This document shows positions 1 to 6,390 of a DNA stretch of 10,087 nucleotides, in pieces. The stretch comes from an uncultured Ectothiorhodospiraceae bacterium (lineage in GTDB: Bacteria; Pseudomonadota; Gammaproteobacteria; UBA9214): contig CAMYKJ010000013.1 in assembly GCA_947258945.1 (NCBI GenBank), positions 1 through 10,087 on the forward strand, read 5' to 3'. Both the position numbers and the translations under genes were made by a program. Every line of letters starts with the position of its first letter. Within the stretch, counting starts at the first letter, position 1. The notes under the pieces were generated by a model, which saw nothing but the letters and a program-made list of their open reading frames with translations, ran no database searches and was not told where the DNA came from.

Positions 1-229
1 GATGTTCACGTGTCTGATCGGCACCCATTCCGCCGAGATATTATTCAGCCGACGGTCCGGACTGTAACGCCGGTCACACTTCGCGGAACGCTTGTCCCTC
101 AGTACGAAGTTACGCCGGTCTATACGTTTTCTGCGCTCTTTCATCTGTCAGTCCATGTTCGGGGAGAAGTCTCATTGACATTCTCGGCCAGGTCCACAGC
201 AAAAGGCTATTGTACCAAGGTCGTAGCCG
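1..229. other. Stretch without a convincing gene
   Basis: No reading frame here gives a protein with recognisable family character. A long rightward frame that crosses it runs antisense into the next gene and looks spurious. I see one short direct repeat (ACGCCGGTC at 67-75 and 112-120) and a TTGACA at 175-180 with no -10 element at a usable distance. It may be the end of an intergenic region whose left neighbour lies outside the window. Confidence 0.5.
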
Positions 230-262
230 CCCGCCCGCGTCCCCGGGCCGGACACGGGCGGG
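230..262 (-). terminator. Strong GC hairpin, candidate leftward terminator
   Basis: Positions 230-242 can pair with 250-262 around a 7-base loop (CCGGGCC). The single imperfect pair (238/254) is C-A on the rightward strand but a G-U wobble in leftward RNA, so the hairpin fits a leftward transcript better. It begins 11 bases after the stop of the DUF1269 gene. No U-run follows directly; the first T-rich bit is about 25 bases away. A classical intrinsic terminator is therefore only partly supported, and it may instead be a 3'-end stabilising hairpin. Confidence 0.45.
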
Positions 263-273
263 TCATCCGGTTA

Positions 274-789
274 CTAAGGGAATGCCGGGATGACCGGTTC
301 GGTTCCCTCGATATGAGCCTCCGGATGATGCTTGCGCACCAGCGCCGTGATTTCGTCGACCCGCGCCTTGGGCACATCGACCATCATCAGCAGTTTGCCT
401 TCCTCGATGGATTTCTCAAAGGCCGTCAGCCGCGAACTGGGGGCGGATATCCCGATCATGCTGGACATCCAGGCGCCCAGGCCGGCACCGGCCAGTCCGA
501 TACCGAGGATGGCACCGCCACCCAGCGCCAGGCCGACTCCGGGGATCGCCACGGCGGCGATACCGGCGAGGACGCCGGTCGCTCCACCGACGGCCAGGCC
601 CCGCTCGACGGCCGGGACGAAATCGCTTTCCTGTAACAGGTTGGCCTCCGGCAGATTGGCCTCGGTCAGCACGTGGTGATCGGACGCTGCAATATGCATG
701 TGACGTTCCTCGATGCGTGCCAGCAACAGTTCATCGACGATGACCTTGGCGCTGTCGACATCAGGGATCATGAAATAAAGCCTTCTCAT
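274..789 (-). CDS. DUF1269-like glycine-rich membrane protein
   Basis: A 171-residue protein. Residues 1-60 form a soluble alpha/beta lobe beginning MRRLYFMIPDVDSAK, with the ARIEERHMHIAA segment typical of DUF1269-type proteins. Residues about 66-112 are almost entirely Gly, Ala, Ile, Leu and Val with GxxxG spacing (VGGATGVLAGIAAV, LGGGAILGIGLAGAGLGA), which suggests a glycine-zipper membrane hairpin. Residues 130-160 return to a soluble strand-helix pattern (LLMMVDVPKARVDEITALV). The start has a strong ribosome site, AGGAGG six to seven bases before ATG. The stop is a tandem TAG TAA. It stands apart from the ars operon by 139 bases with its own possible promoter. The biochemical role of the family is unknown to me; the shape suggests a small membrane-associated, possibly stress-related protein. 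Confidence 0.85.
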   Translation of the reverse strand: MRRLYFMIPDVDSAKVIVDELLLARIEERHMHIAASDHHVLTEANLPEANLLQESDFVPAVERGLAVGGATGVLAGIAAVAIPGVGLALGGGAILGIGLAGAGLGAWMSSMIGISAPSSRLTAFEKSIEEGKLLMMVDVPKARVDEITALVRKHHPEAHIEGTEPVIPAFP

Positions 790-848
790 GTGTTTCCTCC
801 TTGTCTGCCTGCAATCGGCAGTAAGCTCTTGTTATCTCGCTAGGGTGA

Positions 849-878
849 AGTATAGATCATCTGCACGCCTGAAACACG
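849..878 (-). promoter_or_regulatory. Possible promoter of the DUF1269 gene
   Basis: On the leftward strand a good -10 hexamer, TATACT, lies at 854-849, about 60 bases before the ATG at 789. With a 17-base spacer the -35 position reads GTGTTT, a poor match to TTGACA. The call rests mainly on the -10 box. A 6-base inverted repeat (CCTGAA 868-873, TTCAGG 888-893) overlaps the -35 area and could bind a regulator. The region 790-928 contains no gene. Confidence 0.3.
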
Positions 879-928
879 TCCCGCACCTTCAGGATCACTG
901 CAGTTGCAGGGCCGCCTTGACCGGAAAG

Positions 929-1549
929 TCAGCCTGCGCCGGCCTGCTTCCAGTCGTGATAGTCAGCGGGGGTATCGAGGTCGGCACGGATTGACAGCGT
1001 ACTGCAGGCGAGTCCAAGCACCTCGATGTGCCGCAGGGTCGTTGCCATGACCTGCGGGCTGCCCCAGGGTACCGCCTCGAACAGCCGCGCATGATGCCGG
1101 GTCATACCGAGCAGGTAATAACCCCCGTCCTCGGCGGGTCCCAGCACCACGTCGGCGCCGCCGCCCAGCCGCTGCAATGCCGTGTCGATATCGTCGGCCG
1201 TCAAGGCCGGGCAGTCCGCGCCGATGAGTACCACCCGGTCCGCCCGCAGCAGGGCAGCGACGATGGCCCGGGACATACGCTGGCCGAGGTCACCCTGACC
1301 CTGCCCGGTCAGGGTGACGGGATAACGCCTGCGACAGTCCGCGAAGAAGTCCTGGCGTGCATCCGGTGCACAGCACAGTTCCACCGGACACAGGTCGGCC
1401 GTACACAGTTTCTCCAGGGTGTCCTCAAGCAGTCTCCGGTAGAGCCGCGCCGCGCCTGCCGTGCCCAGCAAAGGCACCAGGCGGGTTTTCACCTGGCCCG
1501 GCAGCGGCGCCTTGCTCATCACGATCACGCGCGCCTGTGGATACTTCAT
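929..1549 (-). CDS. DUF2064 / TIGR04282-like GT-A arsenosugar protein
   Basis: A 206-residue GT-A-fold protein of the type annotated as TIGR04282 arsenosugar biosynthesis glycosyltransferase. Visible motifs are MSKAPLPGQVKTRL (11-24), the N-terminal nucleotide-binding loop with Lys and Arg; GDLGQRM (86-92); GADCPAL (110-116), a probable metal-binding acidic motif; GPAEDGGYYLLG (137-148); and DLDTPAD (190-196) near the end. DUF2064 resembles nucleotidyltransferases such as CofC and MobA as much as true glycosyltransferases, so it might activate a sugar or alcohol with an NTP. I start it at the ATG at 1549, not the in-frame ATG at 1624. The later ATG overlaps the upstream stop as ATGA and gives the usual MK..ARVIVMSKAPLPG opening. 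It is the last gene of the operon. Confidence 0.85.
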   Translation of the reverse strand: MKYPQARVIVMSKAPLPGQVKTRLVPLLGTAGAARLYRRLLEDTLEKLCTADLCPVELCCAPDARQDFFADCRRRYPVTLTGQGQGDLGQRMSRAIVAALLRADRVVLIGADCPALTADDIDTALQRLGGGADVVLGPAEDGGYYLLGMTRHHARLFEAVPWGSPQVMATTLRHIEVLGLACSTLSIRADLDTPADYHDWKQAGAG

Positions 1550-2256
1550 CGGGAATGCAGCGCGTAGTAACGGGCCAGTCGCTGTGACGGCACGCCGAGG
1601 AAATAGGCCAGCCGCAGTCCCCACATGGTGAGGATCGTTTTGATAATGCCCTGACGACGCCAGCGCCGGGCAGACGTCAGCAGTCGCGCCCGCGGCACCA
1701 GCGGACGCGCCCTGCGCCGCAGTGCGCGGCTGGCCGAGATGTCTTCCATCAGCGGGATATCCTCGAAGCCGCCTATGCGCTCGTAGGCTGCGCGTGTCAT
1801 GAACATGCCCTGATCGCCGGTGGCGATACCGGTCAGGCGCGAGCGCAGGTTCATGAAGCGGGCGACCCAGCCCAGCAGCAGGCCGGCATCGTCCAGTTCG
1901 ACATCGAACCGCCCCCAGTCGTGCCGGCGTGACGCCAGCGCGGTGATGATCAGCTGGTCGGCATTGTCCGGTGTCCGGGTATCGGCATGCACAAACCAGA
2001 GGACGTCGCCGGTCGCGACCTGCGCCCCGGCATTCATCTGCCGGGCACGACCGCGGCGGCTGCTGATGACCCGGTCGGCCGCCTGCCCGGCCAGCTGCAC
2101 CGTCGCATCGTGACTGCCGCCATCCACCACGATAACTTCATGGCCGCGCGCGCGCATGGACTGCAGGCCGGCCAGCGTGGCATCCAGGCAGGCCGCTTCG
2201 TTCAGCGCGGGGATGACGATCGACAGGACCGGTTTGTCAGCCGCAGCAGCCGCCAC
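1546..2256 (-). CDS. Family 2 glycosyltransferase, TIGR04283-like
   Basis: A GT-A glycosyltransferase of the arsenosugar-associated type. Numbering from GTG at 2256 (236 residues), SIVIPALNE (12-20) is the nucleotide-binding strand, VVDGGSHD (43-50) follows, FVHADTR (88-94) carries the metal-binding Asp, GDQGMFM (147-153) and IPLMEDI (167-173) are family signatures, and a basic amphipathic C-terminal part ends in YYALHSR. It probably transfers a sugar or uses an activated sugar in arsenosugar assembly; donor and acceptor are unknown. Start choice: an in-frame ATG at 2328 would add 24 Arg-rich residues (CRRRVKRRR) read from the arsM coding sequence. GTG at 2256 has GGAG seven bases upstream, gives the family-like opening and overlaps arsM by only 20 bases. 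The gene is coupled to the next one by ATGA. Confidence 0.88.
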   Translation of the reverse strand: MAAAAADKPVLSIVIPALNEAACLDATLAGLQSMRARGHEVIVVDGGSHDATVQLAGQAADRVISSRRGRARQMNAGAQVATGDVLWFVHADTRTPDNADQLIITALASRRHDWGRFDVELDDAGLLLGWVARFMNLRSRLTGIATGDQGMFMTRAAYERIGGFEDIPLMEDISASRALRRRARPLVPRARLLTSARRWRRQGIIKTILTMWGLRLAYFLGVPSQRLARYYALHSR

Positions 2257-3304
2257 TGGCAGACTCCGCCGAACAACAGGCCGCCGACGCTTCACCCGCC
2301 GTCGACAGGTCGATGAAGGCCCCGTCATAGACCGGGCCGGTCAGTAGCCGGTGGCGTTCCGCTGTGACGGCGATGCGTTCGCCCCGGCGGTAGCAACGAC
2401 CGGTTTCATCCGTCACCGATTCGAACGGTCCGCGGTAGACCAGTTCATGACAGGCATCACCGTCGTTCGCGACGGCCGGTCTGACGGCCGTCAACGTGAC
2501 CGAGCGGAAGGTAATGCCGTTGACGATGCGCCAGGGCTGCACTTCCCACTTGTCATAAGTAATCGCGCTGAAACCCGCCGCGGCGAACATGGCCGGCATT
2601 TCCGCCTCGTGGAAGGCGCCGGACAGACAGCCGCTCCACAGCTCGGGATCCTGCTTCATGTCGGCAGGTACCGGCTGGTCGCTGATAATGTCGGAAATCG
2701 CAATGCGCCCGCCCGGTTTCAGTACGCGAAACACTTCGCTGACCATCTGCTGCTTCTCGCTGTCGGCCACCAGGTTGAGTACACAGTTCGAGATCACCAG
2801 GTCAACCGAATTGTCCGGGATCAGCGGACGCGTAGCTTTTTGCTGTTCCTCGCGCTGCCTGAGACGGATGCGGTCCGACTCTCCGTGCACCGGGTTTACG
2901 GCCAGCCAGTCCTGCATGGCACGGATATCAAGAGCGAGATCCTGTATTTTCCCTTTCAGGAACTCCACCCGGTCGCCGCCGAGGCGCGCCGCCATGGCCG
3001 ACTGGTACTTGCAGGCCAGTGCGAGCATGTCATCGTTCATATCGATGCCGATGACGCGGCCGCGTGAACCGACCAGTTGCGCGGCCATGTAGCAGATCTT
3101 GCCGGCCCCGGAGCCAAGATCCAGGACGGTGTCGCCGGTACGCACGTAGCGTGACGGGTCACCGCAACCGTAATCGCGCTCTATGATTTCCCGCGGCAAT
3201 ATTGCCAGCAGGCTGCCGTCATAATCCACCGGGCAGCAGAGTGCGTCCTGTCTTGCCTGCGCCCCTGCCGTGTAACGGTCGAGTACCGCGCCGTCTATAT
3301 TCAT
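2237..3304 (-). CDS. arsM: Arsenite S-adenosylmethionine methyltransferase
   Basis: ArsM methylates trivalent arsenic with SAM, giving methyl and dimethyl arsenicals. The 355-residue protein has VLDLGSGAGKICY (60-72) as SAM motif I, GIDMNDDML (86-94), SNCVLNL (172-178) and RVLKPGGRIAISD (193-205). Candidate As(III)-binding cysteines are C23/C24 in CCP, C47 in YGCGDP, C174 in SNC and C226 in SGC; the YGCG, SNC and SGC cysteines match the conserved ArsM set. A charged segment at about 122-160 is inserted between the LKGKIQDL strand and PDNSVDLVISNC, as in the longer ArsM type found beside ArsS. The region after about 275 is a C-terminal domain ending in two CC pairs (343-344, 353-354). The start has GGGGA about 10 bases upstream. 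It lies 30 bases after arsS and overlaps the glycosyltransferase. Confidence 0.95.
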   Translation of the reverse strand: MNIDGAVLDRYTAGAQARQDALCCPVDYDGSLLAILPREIIERDYGCGDPSRYVRTGDTVLDLGSGAGKICYMAAQLVGSRGRVIGIDMNDDMLALACKYQSAMAARLGGDRVEFLKGKIQDLALDIRAMQDWLAVNPVHGESDRIRLRQREEQQKATRPLIPDNSVDLVISNCVLNLVADSEKQQMVSEVFRVLKPGGRIAISDIISDQPVPADMKQDPELWSGCLSGAFHEAEMPAMFAAAGFSAITYDKWEVQPWRIVNGITFRSVTLTAVRPAVANDGDACHELVYRGPFESVTDETGRCYRRGERIAVTAERHRLLTGPVYDGAFIDLSTAGEASAACCSAESASGGCCG

Positions 3305-3334
3305 GAATTGCTGTTCCCCGGTTGTTGAATTCAG

Positions 3335-4297
3335 TTAAACAAGTGCACCGCCGCAACCGGATCCCTGCCCGGCAGTGCAGCCATAACAATGGTCGGCAAC
3401 GTTGATTACACGTCCCCTGATGTCCTGATCCGCCAGCTCGTTGATGTGTATTTTACCCTGCCTGCCGGCGGGGATGGGAAGACCCAGCATTTGATTGAAG
3501 TCGCAGTCGTAGACATAACCCCGCCAGTCTACGCTGATCAGCGTACGGCACATCACGGAGGCCAGGTTTTCATCCCGGTGTGCGTGTTTCAACAATTGCA
3601 TGTAGTCGTCGAACTCGCCGCGGCTCACCAGTGTGCTGCCGAAGCGCTTGATCGGCATGTTCGCCAGCGTCAGGAGATTGTTGAAGCCTATGCCGTACTG
3701 CCGGTCGAGATGCAGCCGGTAGTCCGCCTCCAGCGCCTGTTGCGCCGGCGGCAGCACGGGCCCCTGCGGGTTATAAACGAGATCCAGCACCCGTCCCGAG
3801 CCGGGTTTTCCGTAACCGAGTTCATTCAGTTGCCGCAAGGCCGCCAGACTGTCATCGAACGTCCCGTCACCACGCTGGGCTTCTACATTTTCTTTTAAAT
3901 AACATGGGAGTGAAGCAACTATTTTAACCTGGTTGTGAGCCATGAAAGCGGCCGTTTCTTCCTGGCCGGGTGTCAGCAGTACGGTCAGATTGCAGCGATC
4001 GATGATGTCCAGACCGCGTGCGCGTGCGGCCAGTACCAGCGCCCTGAAGTGCGGATTGAGCTCTGGCGCGCCACCGGTCAGGTCCAGCACGCGCAACTCG
4101 CTGCGGTCGAGAAAACGAATGATGTCCTCAACCGTATCGGCATCCATGATCTCGGTACGCTTCGGTCCGGCATTGACATGGCAGTGCAGGCAGGACTGGT
4201 TGCACAGATAGCCGACATTCACCTGCAGCGTCTCCAGCCGGACGCGGCTCAACGCGGGAAAATCACTGCGCTGCAATAATGGCAGGGTTGCATGCAT
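3335..4297 (-). CDS. arsS: Arsenosugar radical SAM protein ArsS
   Basis: ArsS joins the 5'-deoxyadenosyl group of SAM to dimethylated arsenic, the carbon-arsenic bond-forming step towards arsenosugars. The 320-residue protein carries the radical SAM cluster motif CNQSCLHC (C32, C36, C39), followed by HVNAGPKR, and the TGGAPEL segment (74-80) that contacts SAM. The C-terminal DUF3641-type region has further cysteines: C250, C265 (YVYDCDFNQ), C304 and C307 (CYGC) and C315 (SGCGG), probably ligands for an auxiliary cluster or arsenic. Some relatives are selenoproteins; here every such position is an ordinary Cys codon and the frame has no internal TGA. The ATG at 4297 has AGGA about eight bases upstream and follows the FAD enzyme gene by 15 bases. 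Confidence 0.95.
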   Translation of the reverse strand: MHATLPLLQRSDFPALSRVRLETLQVNVGYLCNQSCLHCHVNAGPKRTEIMDADTVEDIIRFLDRSELRVLDLTGGAPELNPHFRALVLAARARGLDIIDRCNLTVLLTPGQEETAAFMAHNQVKIVASLPCYLKENVEAQRGDGTFDDSLAALRQLNELGYGKPGSGRVLDLVYNPQGPVLPPAQQALEADYRLHLDRQYGIGFNNLLTLANMPIKRFGSTLVSRGEFDDYMQLLKHAHRDENLASVMCRTLISVDWRGYVYDCDFNQMLGLPIPAGRQGKIHINELADQDIRGRVINVADHCYGCTAGQGSGCGGALV

Positions 4298-4312
4298 ACC
4301 GTGGTCCTGTCG

Positions 4313-5722
4313 TCAGGGTATCAGCCGGTTGAGCAGCCAGACGAGCAGACGCACCTTGCGCGACTGCAGCAAACCGGCATACGTGCTGTTGATTGTACGC
4401 CGGTTGAGCTGTGCATAGGTAGGATAGGCATGCACCAGTTCACTGATATGCTTTGCCTTTGCCCCCAGCTGCATGGCCAGCGCCACTTCATGGATCAGTT
4501 CGCCGGCATGCGCTCCCACGATACTGGCGCCGATGATCCTGCCCTTGTTGAGCAGAAACCTGGCATAGCCGGCGGGCGCATCGTCTGCAATCGCACGGTC
4601 GATATCCGCCATGGGAAATTCCGCGACCTCGTACCTGATCCCCTTGTCACCCGCCTGCTGTTCCGTCAAGCCGACCGCGGCGACTTCCGGGTCGGTATAG
4701 ACAACTACCGGCACGACACGGTAGTCGGTTTTTTTCGGCATTCTGAATGCGATATTGGCCAGTGCCACACCCGCCTGGTATTCGGCCACGTGCGTGAACT
4801 GCAACGGACCGCAGACATCCCCGACGGCAAAGATGTGGCGCCGCGAGGTGCGCAGGCGGTTATCGACCTGGATACCCCGCCGGTCGTATTCAACCCCCGC
4901 CGCATCGAGGCCGAGTCCGTTCACTGCCGGCCGGCGCCCGGCCGCCACCAGGATACGATCGCACTCGACGGTCTCGCCCGACTCGAGCACGATCTGGCGG
5001 GCGTCTCCGGCACGGCGCACCGACGTGATGGCCGCGGACAGGCGCACGTGCACGCCTTCCGCTTCGAGTACCTCCCAGAGCGTTTCCGCTGCCTTGTTGT
5101 CCATGCGACCGAGCAGCTGGTCGGCCATTTCCACGATCGTGACCTCGCTGCCAAGACGTGCGAATGCCTGCGCCAGTTCCACGCCGATCGGTCCGCCGCC
5201 GATGACGGCCAGGCGTGCAGGCAGGTTGCGTCGCTGAAAAATCGTTTCGTTGGTGTCATAGCCGGCCTCGTCCAGCCCCGGTATGGGCGGGATCGAGGGC
5301 TGCGAGCCCGTGGCAATCAGAAAGCGACGGCCGCGAATGATCTCATCGTCCACCACCACTTCCCGCTCGCTGGTGAATACCGCCTTGCCGAAACGCACGT
5401 CACAGCCATAGCTGCGAAAGCGTTCCGGATCATCATGCAACTGGATCTTGCCGATGACGCGATCGACATGGGCAATAGCACTGGCAAAGTCGATGTCCGG
5501 CATGGACGACAGCAGGCCGTTGGCCACGCCCTGCCGCGCGGCATGGGCCATACGCGACATCGCAATCAGCGACTTGCTGGGTACGCAGCCGGTATGCAGG
5601 CAGTCCCCGCCGAGCCGGTCGGACTGTTCGGCCAGGGTGACCCTGAGGCCCAGTTGGGCAGCGACGCTGGCGACCACCAGGCCGCCGGGGCCGCCGCCGA
5701 TCACGACCAGATCCTGTTTCAC
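4313..5722 (-). CDS. FAD-dependent disulfide oxidoreductase (MerA/Lpd-like)
   Basis: A 469-residue flavoprotein of the pyridine nucleotide-disulfide oxidoreductase class I family. Seen in order: the FAD loop VIGGGPGG (7-14), the redox-active pair GGDCLHTGC (C41, C46), the second dinucleotide loop VIGGGPIGVE (173-182), the FAD-contact AVGDVCG (299-305), and a dimerisation domain with YTDPEVAAVGLTE (342-354). The usual C-terminal HPTxxE dyad reads YPTYAQ (Tyr433, Gln438), so it is unlikely to be a genuine lipoamide dehydrogenase; the N-terminal Cys pair of MerA's HMA domain is also absent. A hydrophobic tail (VRLLVWLLNRLI) may touch the membrane. It starts at GTG 5722, overlapping the stop of the VTT gene as GTGA. 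In this operon it may reduce an arsenical or thiol intermediate; substrate unknown. Confidence 0.9.
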   Translation of the reverse strand: MKQDLVVIGGGPGGLVVASVAAQLGLRVTLAEQSDRLGGDCLHTGCVPSKSLIAMSRMAHAARQGVANGLLSSMPDIDFASAIAHVDRVIGKIQLHDDPERFRSYGCDVRFGKAVFTSEREVVVDDEIIRGRRFLIATGSQPSIPPIPGLDEAGYDTNETIFQRRNLPARLAVIGGGPIGVELAQAFARLGSEVTIVEMADQLLGRMDNKAAETLWEVLEAEGVHVRLSAAITSVRRAGDARQIVLESGETVECDRILVAAGRRPAVNGLGLDAAGVEYDRRGIQVDNRLRTSRRHIFAVGDVCGPLQFTHVAEYQAGVALANIAFRMPKKTDYRVVPVVVYTDPEVAAVGLTEQQAGDKGIRYEVAEFPMADIDRAIADDAPAGYARFLLNKGRIIGASIVGAHAGELIHEVALAMQLGAKAKHISELVHAYPTYAQLNRRTINSTYAGLLQSRKVRLLVWLLNRLIP

Positions 5723-6390
5723 GATGGACTCCCCTGCTTCCCGCGCCGCAGCTTCATGAGTATGCGCGACAGGAACGCGACACTTGCGATCACCGCAATG
5801 GCCAGCAGGATCTTGCGGATGACGTCTTCCCCGCCGGCGGCCAGTTCGCGGCCGGCGTAACCGAGATAGGTATAGGCTGCGCCACCCGGCGCCATGAAAA
5901 TGAACGAGGTAATGATGTAATGCACGAGCGGTATTTTCGTCAGCCCCAGCGCATAATTCAGCAGGTTGAAGGGAAACAGCGGCACCAGGCGCACGAAGGC
6001 GACGAAGCGCCAGCCCTCCTCTTCCACGCCCTTGACCAGCTGACCCAGTCGCTTGCCGGTGCGTTGCGCCACCCAGTCATAGGCGAGGAAACGCGCCAGC
6101 AGAAAGGCCAGTGTCGCACCGATGGTCGCGCCGGTGAGATTGTACAGGGTGCCGTAAAAGGGACCGAACAGGACACCGCCGGCCAGCGTAAACAACAACC
6201 CCGGCAGAAAGAACACCGTGGCAATGGCATAACCGCCGATAAACACCAGCGGCGCCAGCCAGCCCAGTTGCCCGACATAATTCGTCAGGGCATCGACCGA
6301 CAGGTGATCGCGCAGCATGACCGCGGCCGCGATCCCCGCCAGCAACAGCAGCAGGATCAACCCGCGCCGCTTCGCCTCAGGACTCATCAT
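5719..6390 (-). CDS. TVP38/TMEM64 (VTT domain) membrane protein
   Basis: A 223-residue inner membrane protein of the DedA/VTT superfamily. It has an N-terminal membrane segment (about 10-26), then the VTT core: a hydrophobic stretch with FFLPGLLFTLAGG (60-72), VLFGPFYG (73-80), GATIGATLAFLLAR (87-100), and FVRLVPLFPFNLLNYALGLT (132-151), the re-entrant-loop signature with the conserved Arg and Pro. A last membrane helix (about 193-211) is followed by a basic tail. Relatives include lipid scramblases and carrier-lipid flippases. It overlaps the FAD enzyme gene by four bases; VTT proteins occur next to, or fused to, such FAD oxidoreductases in other bacteria. Two tandem ATG codons (6390, 6387) are possible starts; the upstream gene ends within it at 6377. 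Confidence 0.9.
   Translation of the reverse strand: MMSPEAKRRGLILLLLLAGIAAAVMLRDHLSVDALTNYVGQLGWLAPLVFIGGYAIATVFFLPGLLFTLAGGVLFGPFYGTLYNLTGATIGATLAFLLARFLAYDWVAQRTGKRLGQLVKGVEEEGWRFVAFVRLVPLFPFNLLNYALGLTKIPLVHYIITSFIFMAPGGAAYTYLGYAGRELAAGGEDVIRKILLAIAVIASVAFLSRILMKLRRGKQGSPS

Noticed and set aside
67..120. Direct repeat ACGCCGGTC in the left non-coding stretch
   Set aside because: Only two copies of a 9-mer in GC-rich DNA, with no promoter or gene nearby to give it meaning.
175..213. TTGACA followed by TATTGT as a rightward promoter
   Set aside because: The spacing of 27 bases is far too long, and no gene starts downstream in that direction.
10..636. A 208-codon rightward open frame from the left edge
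   Set aside because: Its second half is antisense to the DUF1269 gene, and its first half has no recognisable protein character or ribosome site.
805..821. Small hairpin CTGCC/GGCAG upstream of the DUF1269 gene as a riboswitch or terminator
   Set aside because: Five pairs only, no U-run and no further paired elements; not enough for a structured RNA call.
2351..3067. A long rightward frame opposite arsM
   Set aside because: It is antisense to the motif-bearing methyltransferase frame and has low-complexity composition.
4313..5722. Calling the FAD enzyme mercuric reductase or lipoamide dehydrogenase
   Set aside because: It lacks both the MerA C-terminal cysteine pair and the HPTxxE dyad of lipoamide dehydrogenase, so only the superfamily is supported.
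4292..5860. A 522-codon rightward open frame opposite the FAD oxidoreductase
   Set aside because: It mirrors a gene with clear catalytic motifs; the translation is rich in His, Gln and Arg with no family pattern, as expected for antisense frames in GC-rich DNA.
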